The notes beneath the pieces were generated by a model, which was not told where the DNA came from, made no database searches, and saw only the letters and a list, made by a program, of their open reading frames with translations. Both the position numbers and the translations under genes were made by a program. Positions 24,345-38,256 of a DNA stretch of 64,000 nt are shown here, one piece after another. The stretch's first letter is position 1. Every line of letters begins with the position of its first letter. The DNA comes from Hyperoodon ampullatus. Lineage: Eukaryota > Chordata > Mammalia > Artiodactyla > Ziphiidae. The stretch lies in NCBI GenBank assembly GCA_949752795.1, contig CATKHW010000058.1, positions 1,240,001 through 1,304,000 on the forward strand. The letters run 5' to 3'.

Positions 24345-26083
24345 ACAGGTACCGTTCCAAAAACCAACTATGGAATAGACAAGACCTACACCGTCCTCAG
24401 TGAAAGGGACTCAAAACCCCATATTTCCCGCACAGGAAAATATCTGACTAGTAAGAATCTTAAAACCTATGTATTGATATGTCTCCGTAAGGGAATCAAG
24501 TGTGTCTAGACTGGCATAAACATGGCAGCGAGAATCAGCTCAAACCCACTATAAAAAGGAATTTCAAAAACAAAACAAAAAAACTGGGAAATTCTTTACA
24601 ATTCCTTCAGGGTCTCTGATGAAAGCTGGAATGACCCTATCTACAACGACAGCTGGATGTGGCATAAGGAGGGACACTTGGGACTGAGACGATTGGTGAG
24701 ATTGGGTGAGCAAATGCAGACGCTTTAAAGCAATAATGCATGGCACCCATTCCATGGGTCCGAACTCTCCAGGTTGAAGGGAATATTACTACAGCTATAA
24801 CATGTGCGGGAAACCTAGAGAACGGACACACTGTGAATACGAAAGGTTTCTAAAACTCAAAGAATAAACCCTCTCCTGGTGCTCCGGTTTGACTTTCCGT
24901 CTGCTTTACTATCAACCTCCCAACTTGGAGAGACAGCCCCTTTAACCTCTTGGTTCGCACAGGTTGCCAATTTGGCAGAGGATGAAAGGGAAGAGGGAGA
25001 ACCAATGAGAGAGTAGCTGTTAGGCATTTGGACGGGCACATATCACTGTAATTTCCCGGCAGGAAGAAGAATTAACCAAATTCTCAGCCACCCACCGGGA
25101 ACCAGTATAGGTCCTGAACCAAAATTTTGGACTTGCGGTCAGCTCTCCAAAAACGAGTTGAAAAATGGAGCTCAGGGACACAGCAATTCACAAACTGGCC
25201 GAGTAATAAAGGACAACTATCGTCCAAAAATCTGTTGAGGGAAGGCAACGAGGCGGACTTGAAAGCGAGGCAGAATAGCAGGAAACAGATTTCAAGAGGT
25301 ACGTTGGAATCGCCTTTAAAGCACAGGAAGAGGGGCACAACTTCGACAATGATGCACTTGGCCAAAAAGGGCGTATGCGTTTTCTCCTGAATATATTCAG
25401 GAGAAAACGCATACGCAATTTTTGGCCAAGCAAGCAAGCGGGCAATGCAAATCTGCACTACAAAGAAGTATCACTTCCCACCGGTCAAAAGGGACATCCA
25501 CAAAATGTGTAAGAACAAGAAAGGCAAGACAGGCCCTGGAGAACAGGGAGCCTTGTTATGCTGATGGGCGGGATGTAAATTGCCAACTGCCTCTCTGGAG
25601 GAGTGCATTCTGTTCCCTAAAACAAGTAAAGAACAGAGCTACAGAGCCAAGGGCACTACCAGTCTAGGGAATATACCTTGGGAAAACTGAAAATCAATAA
25701 GACAGAGACACCCCAAAATTTAGGGCTGCACTGCATACAAGGACCTCAACTTGGATACACCTTAAGTATCCCAGAAAATATAAACATGGTTCAAAAAATT
25801 GTGGTACTTACGTACGATGGAATATCCCTCAGCCATGAAATCAATGTCATAAGACCAGTAGCAGCAAAATGGGTGGATTCAGGTACGATGATTCTAAGTG
25901 AAATAAGTCACACAGAAAAAGAAACTTATCATAAGATATCACTTATGAAGATCCTGTAAACATGGCTACACTTGAACTGAGTTAGGAAAGAGAACAGTGT
26001 CTCACATTTAGAAAACACTCTTATACCTGCTTAAGGGGGAAGGAGAGGTGGGGTGATGCATAAAACCAGAGTTTGATATAAGC
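24345..26083 (+). repeat. Satellite unit 15
   Basis: Palindrome 25357-25430 with CC to AA at 25417-25418. Type D with cagagacacc, shared with unit 18. Confidence 0.95.
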
Positions 26084-27822
26084 ACAGGTGCCGTTCCAAA
26101 AACCAACTATGGAATAGACAAGACCTACACCGTCCTCAGTGAAAGGGACTCAAAACCCCATATTTCCCGCAGAGGAAAATATCTGACTAGTAAGAATCTT
26201 AAAACCTATGTATTGATATGTCTCCGTAAGGGAATCAAGTGTGTCTAGACTGGCATAAACATGGCAGCGAGAATCAGCTCAAACCCACTATAAAATGGAA
26301 TTTCAAAAACAAAACAAAAAAACTGGGAAATTCTTTACAATTCCTTCAGGGTCTCTGATGAAAGCTGGAATGACCCTATCTACAACGACAGCTGGATGTG
26401 GCATAAGGAGGGACACTTGGGACTGAGACGATTGGTGAGATTGGGTGAGCAAATGCAGACGCTTTAAAGCAATAATGCATGGCACCCATTCCATGGGTCC
26501 GAACTCTCCAGGTTGAAGGGAATATTACTACAGCTATAACATGTGCGGGAAACCTAGAGAACGGACACACTGTGAATACGAAAGGTTTCTAAAACTCAAA
26601 GAATAAACCCTCTCCTGGTGTTCCGGTTTGACTTTCCGGCTGCTTTACTATCAACCTCCCAACTTGGAGAGACAGCCCCTTTAACCTCTTGGTTCGCACA
26701 GGTTGCCAATTTGGCAGAGGATGAAAGGGAAGAGGGAGAACCAATGAGAGAGTAGCTGTTAGGCATTTGGACGGGCACATATCACTGTAATTTCCCAGCA
26801 GGAAGAAGAATTAACCAAATTCTCAGCCACCCACCGGGAACCAGTATAGGTCCTGAAGCAAAATTTTGGACTTGCGGTCAGCTCTCCAAAAACGAGTTGA
26901 AAAATGGAGCTCAGGGACACAGCAATTCACAAACTGGCCGAGTAATAAAGGACAACTATCGTCCAAAAATCTGTTGAGGGAAGGCAACGAGGCAGACTTG
27001 AAAGTGAGGCAGAATAGCAGGAAACAGATTTCAAGAGGTACGTTGGAATCGCCTTTAAAGCACAGGAAGAGGGGCACAACTTCGACAATGACGCACTTGG
27101 CCAAAAAGGGCGTATGCGTTTTCTCCTGAATATATTCAGGAGAAAACGCATACGCCCTTTTTGGCCAAGCAAGCAAGCGGGCAATGCAAATCTGCACTAC
27201 AAAGAAGTATCACTTCCCACCGGTCAAAAGGGACATCCACAAAATGTGTAAGAACAAGAAAGGCAAGACAGGCCCTGGAGAACAGGGAGCCTTGTTATGC
27301 TGATGGGCGGGATGTAAATTGCCAACTGCCTCTCTGGAGGAGTGCATTCTGTTCCCTAAAACAAGTAAAGAACAAAGCTACAGAGCCAAGGGCACTACCA
27401 GTCAAGGGAATATACCTTGGGAAAACTGAAAATCAATAAGACAGAGCCACCCCAAAATTTAGGGCTGCACTGCATACAAGGACCTCAACTTGGATACACC
27501 TTAAGTATCCCAGAAAATATAAACATGGTTCAAAAAATTGTGGTACTTACGTACGATGGAATATCCCTCAGCCAGGAAATCAATGTCATAAGACCAGTAG
27601 CAGCAAAATGGGTGGATTCAGGTACGATGATTCTAAGTGAAATAAGTCACACAGAAAAAGAAACTTATCATAAGATATCACTTATGAAGATCCTGTAAAC
27701 ATGGCTACACTTGAACTGAGTTAGGAAAGAGAACAGTGTCTCACATTTAGAAAACACTCTTATACCTGCTTAAGGGGGAAGGAGAGGTGGGGTGATGCAT
27801 AAAACCAGAGTTTGATATAAGC
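26084..27822 (+). repeat. Satellite unit 16
   Basis: Perfect palindrome 27096-27169. Type B; private caggtgccg, tataaaatgg, cccagcagg. Shares tttccggctgc with unit 19 only. Confidence 0.95.
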
Positions 27823-29561
27823 ACAGGTACCGTTCCAAAAACCAACTATGGAATAGACAAGACCTACACCGTCCTCAGTGAAAGGGACTCAAAACCCCAT
27901 ATTTCCCGCAGAGGAAAATATCTGACTAGTAAGAATCTTAAAACCTATGTATTGATATGTCTCCGTAAGGGAATCAAGTGTGTCTAGACTGGCATAAACA
28001 TGGCAGCGAGAATCAGCTCAAACCCACTATAAAAAGGAATTTCAAAAACAAAACAAAAAAACTGGGAAATTCTTTACAATTCCTTCAGGGTCTCTGATGA
28101 AAGCTGGAATGACCCTATCTACAACGACAGCTGGATGTGGCATAAGGAGGGACACTTGGGACTGAGACGATTGGTGAGATTGGGTGAGCAAATGCAGACG
28201 CTTTAAAGCAATAATGCATGGCACCCATTCCATGGGTCCGAACTCTCCAGGTTCAAGGGAATATTACTACAGCTATAACATGTGCGGGAAACCTAGAGAA
28301 CGGACACACTGTGAATACGAAAGGTTTCTAAAACTCAAAGAATAGACCCTCTCCTGGTGCTCCGGTTTGACTTTCCGTCTGCTTTACTATCAACCTCCCA
28401 ACTTGGAGAGACAGCCCCTTTAACCTCTTGATTCGCACAGGTTGCCAATTTGGCAGAGGATGAAAGGGAAGAGGGAGAACCAATGAGAGAGTAGCTGTTA
28501 GGCATTTGGACGGGCACATATCACTGTAATTTCCCGGCAGGAAGAAGAATTAACCAAATTCTCAGCCACCCACCGGGAACCAGTATAGGTCCTGAAGCAA
28601 AATTTTGGACTTGCGGTCAGCTCTCCAAAAACGAGTTGAAAAATGGAGCTCAGGGACACAGCAATTCACAAACTGGCCGAGTAATAAAGGACAACTATCG
28701 TCCAAAAATCTGTTGAGGGAAGGCAACGAGGCAGACTTGAAAGTGAGGCAGAATAGCAGGAAACAGATTTCAAGAGGTACGTTGGAATCGCCTTTAAAGC
28801 ACAGGAAGAGGGGCACAACTTCGACAATGACGCACTTGGCCAAAAAGGGCGTATGCGTTTTCTCCTGAATATATTCAGGAGAAAACGCATACGCCCTTTT
28901 TGGCCAAGCAAGCAAGCGGGCAATGCAAATCTGCACTACAAAGAAGTATCACTTCCCACCGGTCAAAAGGGACATCCACAAAATGTGTAAGAACAAGAAA
29001 GGCAAGACAGGCCCTGGAGAACAGGGAGCCTTGTTATGCTGATGGGCGGGATGTAAATTGCCAACTGCCTCTCTGGAGGAGTGCATTCTGTTCCCTAAAA
29101 CAAGTAAAGAACAGAGCTACAGAGCCAAGGGCACTACCAGTCAAGGGAATATACCTTGGGAAAACTGAAAATCAATAAGACAGAGCCACCCCAAAATTTA
29201 GGGCTGCACTGCATACAAGGACCTCAACTTGGATACACCTTAAGTATCCCAGAAAATATAAACATGGTTCAAAAAATTGTGGTACTTACGTACGATGGAA
29301 TATCCCTCAGCCAGGAAATCAATGTCATAAGACCAGTAGCAGCAAAATGGGTGGATTCAGGTACGATGATTCTAAGTGAAATAAGTCACACAGAAAAAGA
29401 AACTTATCATAAGATATCACTTATGAAGATCCTGTAAACATGGCTACACTTGAACTGAGTTAGGAAAGAGAACAGTGTCTCACATTTAGAAAACACTCTT
29501 ATACCTGCTTAAGGGGGAAGGAGAGGTGGGGTGATGCATAAAACCAGAGTTTGATATAAGC
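27823..29561 (+). repeat. Satellite unit 17
   Basis: Perfect palindrome 28835-28908. Type C, like unit 14 but without its private changes; gttcaaggg near 28252. Confidence 0.95.
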
Positions 29562-31300
29562 ACAGGTACCGTTCCAAAAACCAACTATGGAATAGACAAG
29601 ACCTACACCTTCCTCAGTGAAAGGGACTCAAAACCCCATATTTCCCGCACAGGAAAATATCTGACTAGTAAGAATCTTAAAACCTATGTATTGATATGTC
29701 TCCGTAAGGGAATCAAGTGTGTCTAGACTGGCATAAACATGGCAGCGAGAATCAGCTCAAACCCACTATAAAAAGGAATTTCAAAAACAAAACAAAAAAA
29801 CTGGGAAATTCTTTACAATTCCTTCAGGGTCTCTGATGAAAGCTGGAATGACCCTATCTACAACGACAGCTGGATGTGGCATAAGGAGGGACACTTGGGA
29901 CTGAGACGATTGGTGAGATTGGGTGAGCAAATGCAGACGCTTTAAAGCAATAATGCATGGCACCCATTCCATGGGTCCGAACTCTCCAGGTTGAAGGGAA
30001 TATTACTACAGCTATAACATGTGCGGGAAACCTAGAGAACGGACACACTGTGAATACGAAAGGTTTCTAAAACTCAAAGAATAAACCCTCTCCTGGTGCT
30101 CCGGTTTGACTTTCCGTCTGCTTTACTATCAACCTCCCAACTTGGAGAGACAGCCCCTTTAACCTCTTGGTTCGCACAGGTTGCCAATTTGGCAGAGGAT
30201 GAAAGGGAAGAGGGAGAACCAATGAGAGAGTAGCTGTTAGGCATTTGGACGGGCACATATCACTGTAATTTCCCGGCAGGAAGAAGAATTAACCAAATTC
30301 TCAGCCACCCACTGGGAACCAGTATAGGTCCTGAACCAAAATTTTGGACTTGCGGTCAGCTCTCCAAAAACGAGTTGAAAAATGGAGCTCAGGGACACAG
30401 AAATTCACAAACTGGCCGAGTAATAAAGGACAACTATCGTCCAAAAATCTGTTGAGGGAAGGCAACGAGGCAGACTTGAAAGCGAGGCAGAATAGCAGGA
30501 AACAGATTTCAAGAGGTACGTTGGAATCGCCTTTAAAGCACAGGAAGAGGGGCACAACTTCGACAATGATGCACTTGGCCAAAAAGGGCGTATGCGTTTT
30601 CTCCTGAATATATTCAGGAGAAAACGCATACGCAATTTTTGGCCAAGCAAGCAAGCGGGCAATGCAAATCTGCACTACAAAGAAGTATCACTTCCCACCG
30701 GTCAAAAGGGACATCCACAAAATGTGTAAGAACAAGAAAGGCAAGACAGGCCCTGGAGAACAGGGAGCCTTGTTATGCTGATGGGCGGGATGTAAATTGC
30801 CAACTGCCTCTCTGGAGGAGTGCATTCTGTTCCCTAAAACAAGTAAACAACAGAGCTACAGAGCCAAGGGCACTACCAGTCTAGGGAATATACCTTGGGA
30901 AAACTGAAAATCAATAAGACAGAGACACCCCAAAATTTAGGGCTGCACTGCATACAAGGACCTCAACTTGGATACACCTTAAGTATCCCAGAAAATATAA
31001 ACATGGTTCAAAAAATTGTGGTACTTACGTACGATGGAATATCCCTCAGCCATGAAATCAATGTCATAAGACCAGTAGCAGCAAAATGGGTGGATTCAGG
31101 TACGATGATTCTAAGTGAAATAAGTCACACAGAAAAAGAAACTTATCATAAGATATCACTTATGAAGATCCTGTAAACATGGCTACACTTGAACTGAGTT
31201 AGGAAAGAGAACAGTGTCTCACATTTAGAAAACACTCTTATACCTGCTTAAGGTTGAAGGAGAGGTGGGGTGATGCATAAAACCAGAGTTTGATATAAGC
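29562..31300 (+). repeat. Satellite unit 18
   Basis: Palindrome 30574-30647 with CC to AA at 30634-30635. Type D; private accttcctc, acagaaattc and aaggttgaagg. Confidence 0.95.
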
Positions 31301-33039
31301 ACAGGTACCGTTCCAAAAACCAACTATGGAATAGACAAGACCTACACCGTCCTCAGTGAAAGGGACTCAAAACCCCATATTTCCCACAGAGGAAAATATC
31401 TGACTAGTAAGAATCTTAAAACCTATGTATTGATATGTCTCCGTAAGGGAATCAAGTGTGTCTAGACTGGCATAAACATGGCAGCGAGAATCAGCTCAAA
31501 CCCACTATAAAAAGGAATTTCAAAAACAAAACAAAAAAACTGGGAAATTCTTTACAATTCCTTCAGGGTCTCTGATGAAAGCTGGAATGACCCTATCTAC
31601 AACGACAGCTGGATGTGGCATAAGGAGGGACACTTGGGACTGAGACGATTGGTGAGATTGGGTGAGCAAATGCAGACGCTTTAAAGCAATAATGCATGGC
31701 ACCCATTCCATGGGTCCGAACTCTCCAGGTTGAAGGGAATATTACTACAGCTATAACATGTGCGGGAAACCTAGAGAACGGACACAGTGTGAATACGAAA
31801 GGTTTCTAAAACTCAAAGAATAAACCCTCTCCTGGTGCTCCGGTTTGACTTTCCGGCTGCTTTACTATCATTCTCCGAAATTGGAGAGACAGCCCCTTTA
31901 ACCTCCTGGTTCGCACAGGTTGCCAATTTGGCAGAGGATGAAAGGGAAGAGGGAGAACCAATGAGAGAGTAGCTGTTAGGCATTTGGACGGGCACATATC
32001 ACTGTAATTTCCCGGCAGGAAGAAGTATTAACCAAATTCTCAGCCACCCACCGGGAACCAGTATAGGTCCTGAACCAAAATTTTGGACTTGCGGTCAGCT
32101 CTCCAAAAACGAGTTGAAAAATGGAGCTCAGGGGCACAGCAATTCACAAACTGGCCGAGTAATAAAGGACAACTATCGTCCATAAATCTGTTGACGGAAG
32201 GCAACGAGGCGGACTTGAAAGCGAGGCAGAATAGCAGGAAACAGATTTCAAGAGGTACGTTGGAATTGCCTTTAAAGCACAGGAAGAGGGGCACAACTTC
32301 GACAATGATGCACTTGGACAAAAAGGGCGTATGCGTTTTCTCCTGAATATATTCAGGAGAAAACGCATACGCCCTTTTTGGCCAAGCAAGCAAGCGGGCA
32401 ATGCAAATCTGCACTACAAAGAAGTATCACTTCCCACCGGTCAAAAGGGACATCCACAAAATGTGTAAGAACAAGAAAGGCAAGACAGGCCCTGGAGAAC
32501 AGGGAGCCTTGTTACGCTGATGGCCGGGATGTAAATTGCCAACTGCCTCTCTGGAGGAGTGCATTCTGTTCCCTAAAACAAGTAAAGAACAGAGCTACAG
32601 AGCCAAGGGCACTACCAGTCTAGGGAATATACCTTGGGAAAACTGAAAATCAATAAGACAGAGCCACCCAAAAATTTAGGGCTGCACTGCTTACAAGGAC
32701 CTCAACTTGGGTACAAAATAAATATCCCAGGAAATATAAACATGGTTCAAAAAATTGTGGTACTTACGTACGATGGAATATCCCTCAGCCATGAAATCAA
32801 TGTCATAAGACCAGTAGCAGCAAAATGGGTGGATTCAGGTACGATGATTCTAAGTGAAATAAGTCACACAGAAAAAGAAACTTATCATAAGATATCACTT
32901 ATGAAGATCCTGTAAACATGGCTACAGTTGAACTGAGTTAGGAAAGAGAACAGTGTCTCACATTTAGAAAACACTCTTATACCTGCTTAAGGGGGAAGGA
33001 GAGGTGGGGTGATGCATAAAACCACAGTTTGATATAAGC
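31301..33039 (+). repeat. Satellite unit 19 (divergent patches)
   Basis: Palindrome 32313-32386 with C to A at 32318. Two dense substitution patches: cattctccgaaattgg near 31869 and ggtacaaaataaatatccc near 32710. Holds the left edge of the first 10,434-bp block. Confidence 0.95.
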
Positions 33040-34778
33040 ACAGGTACCGTTCCAAAAACCAACTATGGAATAGACAAGACCTACACCGTCCTCAGTGAAA
33101 GGGACTCAAAACCCCATATTTCCCGCAGAGGAAAATATCTGACTAGTAAGAATCTTAAAACCTATGTATTGATATGTCTCTGTAAGGGAATCAAGTGTGT
33201 CTAGACTGGCATAAACATGGCAGCGAGAATCAGCTCAAACCCACTATAAAAAGGAATTTCAAAAACAAAACAAAAAAACTGGGAAATTCTTTACAATTCC
33301 TTCAGGGTCTCTGATGAAAGCTGGAATGACCCTATCTACAAGGACAGCTGGATGTGGCATAAGGAGGGACACTTGGGACTGAGACGATTGGTGAGATTGG
33401 GTGAGCAAATGCAGACCCTTTAAAGCAATAATGCATGGCACCCATTCCATGGGTCCGAACTCTCCAGGTTGAAGGGAATATTACTACAGCTATAACATGT
33501 GCGGGAAACCTAGAGAATGGACACACTGTGAATACGAAAGGTTTCTAAAACTCAACGAATAGTCCCTCTCCTGGTGCTCCGGTTTGACTTTCCGTCTGCT
33601 TTACTATCAACCTCCCAACTTGGAGAGACAGCCCCTTTAACCTCTTGGTTCGCACAGGTTGCCAATTTGGCAGAGGATGAAAGGGAAGAGGGAGAACCAA
33701 TGAGAGAGTAGCTGTTAGGCATTTGGACGGGCACATATCACTGTAATTTCCCGGCAGGAAGAAGAATTAACCAAATTCTCAGCCACCCACCGGGAACCAG
33801 TATAGGTCCTGAACCAAAATTTTGGACTTGCGGTCAGCTCTCCAAAAACGAGTTGAAAAATGGAGCTCAGGGGCACAGCAATTCACAAACTGGCCGAGTA
33901 ATAAAGGACAACTATCGTCCAAAAATCTGTTGAGGGAAGCCAACGAGGCGGACTTGAAAGCGAGGCAGAATAGCAGGAAACAGATTTCAAGAGGTACGTT
34001 GGAATCGCCTTTAAAGCACAGGAAGAGGGGCACAACTTCGACAATGACACACTTGGCCAAAAAGGGCCTATGCGTTTTCTCCTGAATATATTCAGGAGAA
34101 AACGCATACGCCCTTTTTGGCCAAGCAAGCAAGCGGGCAATGCAAATCTGCACTACAAAGAAGTATCACTTCCCACCGGTCAAAAGGGACATCCACAAAA
34201 TGTGTAAGAACAAGAAAGGCAAGACAGGCCCTGGAGAACAGGGAGCCTTGTTATGCTGATGGGCGGGATGTAAATTGCCAACTGCCTCTCTGGAGGAGTG
34301 CATTCTGTTCCCTAAAACAAGTAAAGAACAGAGCTACAGAGCCAAGGGCACTACCAGTCTAGGGAATATACCTTGGGAAAACTGAAAATCAATAAGACAG
34401 AGCCACCCCAAAATTTAGGGCTGCACTGCATACAAGGACCTCAACTTGGATACACCTTAAGTATCCCAGAAAATATAAACATGGTTCAAAAAATTGTGGT
34501 ACTTACGTACGATGGAATATCCCTCAGCCATGAAATCAATGTCATAAGACCAGTAGCAGCAAAATGGGTGGATTCAGGTACGATGATTCTAAGTGAAATA
34601 AGTCACACAGAAAAAGAAACTTATCATAAGATATCACTTATGAAGATCCTGTAAACATGGCTACACTTGAACTGAGTTAGGAAAGAGAACAGTGTCTCAC
34701 ATTTAGAAAACACTCTTATACCTGCTTAAGGGAGAAGGAGAGGTGGGGTGATGCATAAAACCAGAGTTTGATATAAGC
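33040..34778 (+). repeat. Satellite unit 20
   Basis: Palindrome 34052-34125 with G to C at 34068. Type I markers: tctctgtaag, acaaggacagc, gagaatggac, aagccaacg; shared with unit 26. Confidence 0.95.
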
Positions 34779-36517
34779 ACAGGTACCGTTCCAAAAACCA
34801 ACTATGGAATAGACAAGACCTACACCGTCCTCAGCGAAAGGGACTCAAAACCCCATATTTCCCGCAGAGGAAAATATCTGACTAGTAAGAATCTTAAAAC
34901 CTATGTATTGATATGTCTCCATAAGGGAATCATGTGTGTCTAGACTGGCATAAACATGGCAGCGAGAATCAGCTAAAACCCACTATAAAAAGGAATTTCA
35001 AAAACAAAACAAAAAAACTGGGAAATTCTTTACAATTCCTTCAGGGTCTCTGATGAAAGCTGGAATGACCCTATCTACAATGACAGCTGGATGTGGCATA
35101 AGGAGGGACACTTGGGACTGAGACGATTGGTGAGATTGGGTGAGCAAATGCAGACCCTTTAAAGCAATAATGCATGGCACCCATTCCATGGGTCCGAACT
35201 CTCCAGGTTCAAGGGAATATTACTACAGCTATAACATGTGCGGGAAACCTAGAGAACGGACACACTGTGAATACGAAAGGTTTCTAAAACTCAACGCATA
35301 GTCCCTCTCCTGGTGCTCCGGTTTGACTTTCCGTCTGCTTTACTATCAACCTCCCAACTTGGAGAGACAGCGCCTTTAACCTCTTGGTTCGCACAGGTTG
35401 CCAATTTGGCAGAGGATGAAAGGGAAGAGGGAGAACCAATGAGAGAGTAGCTGTTAGGCATTTGGACGGGCACATATCACTGTAATTTCCCGGCAGGAAG
35501 AAGAATTAACCAAATTCTCAGCCACCCACCGGGAACCAGTATAGGTCCTGAACCAAAATTTTGGACTTGCGGTCAGCTCACCAAAAACGAGTTGAAAAAT
35601 GGAGCTCAGGGGCACAGCAATTCACAAACTGGCCGAGTAATAAAGGAGAACTATCGTCCAAAAATCTGTTGAGGGAAGGCAACGAGGCGGACTTGAAAGC
35701 GAGGCAGAATAGCAGGAAACAGATTTCAAGAGGTACGTTGGAATCGCCTTTAAAGCACAGGAAGAGGGGCACAACTTCGACAATGATGCACTTGGCCAAA
35801 AAGGGCGTATGCGTTTTCTCCTGAATATATTCAGGAGAAAACGCATACGCCCTTTTTGGCCAAGCAAGGAAGCGGGCAATGCAAATCTGCACTACAAAGA
35901 AGTATCACTTCCCACCGGTCAAAAGGGACATCCACAAAATGTGTAAGAACAAGAAAGGCAAGACAGGCCCTGGAGAACAGGGAGCCTTGTTATGCTGATG
36001 GGCGGGATGTAAATTGCCAACTGCCTCTCTGGAGGAGTGCATTCTGTTCCCTAAAACAAGTAAAGAACAGAGCTACAGAGCCAAGGGCACTACCAGTCTA
36101 GGGAATATACCTTGGGAAAACTGAAAATCAATAAGACAGAGCCACCCCAAAATTTAAGGCTGCACTGCATACAAGGACCTCAACTTGGATACACCTTAAG
36201 TATCCCAGAAAATATAAACATGGTTCAAAAAATTGTGGTACTTACGTACGATGGAATATCCCTCAGCCATGAAATCAATGTCATAAGACCAGTAGCAGCA
36301 AAATGGGTGGATTCAGGTACGATGATTCTAAGTGAAATAAGTCACACAGAAAAAGAAACTTATCATAAGATATCACTTATGAAGATCCTGTAAACATGGC
36401 TACACTTGAACTGAGTTAGGAAAGAGAACAGTGTCTCACATTTAGAAAACACTCTTATACCTGCTTAAGGGGGAAGGAGAGGTGGGGTGATGCATAAAAC
36501 CAGAGTTTGATATAAGC
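34779..36517 (+). repeat. Satellite unit 21
   Basis: Perfect palindrome 35791-35864. Type J markers: atcatgtgtg, agctaaaacc, acagcgcc, aaggagaac, aaggaagcg; shared with unit 27, and in its right part with unit 33. Confidence 0.95.
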
Positions 36518-38256
36518 ACAGGTACCGTTCCAAAAACCAACTATGGAATAGACAAGACCTACACCGTCCTCAGCGAAAGGGACTCAAAACCCCATATTTC
36601 CCGCAGAGGAAAATATCTGACTAGTAAGAATCTTAAAACCTATGTATTGATATGTCTCCGTAAGGGAATCAACTGTGTCTAGACTGGCATAAACATGGCA
36701 GCGAGAATCAGCTCAAACCCACTATAAAAAGGAATTTCAAAAACAAAACAAAAAAACTGGGAAATTCTTTACAATTCCTTCAGGGTCTCTGATGAAAGCT
36801 GGAATGACCCTATCAACAACGACAGCTGGATGTGGCATAAGGAGGGACACTTGGGACTGAGACGGTTGGTGAGATTGGGTGAGCAAATGCAGACCCTTTA
36901 AAGCAATAATGCATGGCACCCATTCCATGGGTCCGAACTCTCCAGGTTGAAGGGAATATTACTACAGCTATAACATGTGCGGGAAACCTAGAGAACGGAC
37001 ACACTGTGAATACGAAAGGTTTCTAAAACTCAACGCATAGTCCCTCTCCTGGTGCTCCGGTTTGACTTTCCGTCTGCTTTACTATCAACCTCCCAACTTG
37101 GAGAGACAGCCCCTTTAACCTCTTGGTTCGCACAGGTTGCCAATTTGGCAGAGGATGAAAGGGAAGAGGGAGAACCAATGAGAGAGTAGCTGTTAGGCAT
37201 TTGGACGGGCACATATCACTGTAATTTCCCAGCAGGAAGAAGAATTAACCAAATTCTCAGCCACCCACCGGGAACCAGTATAGGTCCTGAACCAAAATTT
37301 TGGACTTGCGGTCAGCTCACCAAAAACGAGTTGAAAAATGGAGCTCAGGGGCACAGCAATTCACAAACTGGCCGAGTAATAAAGGACAACTATCGTCCAA
37401 AAATCTGTTGAGGGAAGGCAACGAGGCGGACTTGAAAGCGAGGCAGAATGGCAGGAAACAGATTTCAAGAGGTACGTTGGAATCGCCTTTAAAGCACAGG
37501 AAGAGGGGCACAACTTCGACAATGATGCACTTGGCCAAAAAGGGCGTATGCGTTTTCTCCTGAATATATTCAGGAGAAAACGCATACGCCCTTTTTGGCC
37601 AAGCAAGCAAGCGGGCAATGCAAATCTGCACTACAAAGAAGTATCACTTCCCACCGGTCAAAAGGGACATCCACAAAATGTGTAAGAACAAGAAAGGCAA
37701 GACAGGCCCTGGAGAACAGGGAGCCTTGTTATGCTGATGGGCGGGATGTAAATTGCCAACTGCCTCTCTGGAGGAGTGCATTCTGTTCCCTAAAACAAGT
37801 AAACAACAGAGCTACAGAGCCAAGGGCACTTCCAGTCTAGGGAATATACCTTGGGAAAACTGAAAATCAATAAGACAGAGCCACCCCAAAATTTAAGGCT
37901 GCACTGCATACAAGGACCTCAACTTGGATACACCTTAAGTATCCCAGAAAATATAAACATGGTTCAAAAAATTGTGGTACTTACGTACGATGGAATATCC
38001 CTCAGCCATGAAATCAATGCCATAAGACCAGTAGCAGCAAAATGGGTGGATTCAGGTACGATGATTCTAAGTGAAATAAGTCACACAGAAAAAGAAACTT
38101 ATCATAAGATATCACTTATGAAGATCCTGTAAACATGGCTACACTTGAACTGAGTTAGGAAAGAGGACAGTGTCTCACATTTAGAAAACACTCTTATACC
38201 TGCTTAAGGGGGAAGGAGAGGTGGGGTGATGCATAAAACCAGAGTTTGATATAAGC
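36518..38256 (+). repeat. Satellite unit 22
   Basis: Perfect palindrome 37530-37603. Type K markers: atcaactgtg, cctatcaacaac, cagaatggc, aatgccat; shared with unit 28 and partly with unit 34. Confidence 0.95.

Larger units (their letters stand above)
20867..26083 (+). repeat. Higher-order repeat, 3-unit period (5,217 bp), copy 1
   Basis: Units 13, 14 and 15 (types B, C, D) match units 16, 17 and 18 at a shift of 5,217 bp. Markers are gtgttccgg in B, ttgattcgc in C, and the acgcaattttt arm change plus cagagacacc in D. Edges are drawn at unit starts because the true joint was not resolved. Confidence 0.75.
26084..31300 (+). repeat. Higher-order repeat, 3-unit period (5,217 bp), copy 2
   Basis: Units 16-18 repeat the B-C-D order of units 13-15. 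Private changes include caggtgccg and tataaaatgg in unit 16, gttcaaggg in unit 17 and accttcctc and acagaaattc in unit 18. Units 12-13 also repeat units 9-10 at 5,217 bp, so an A-B pair was carried by an earlier event. Confidence 0.75.
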
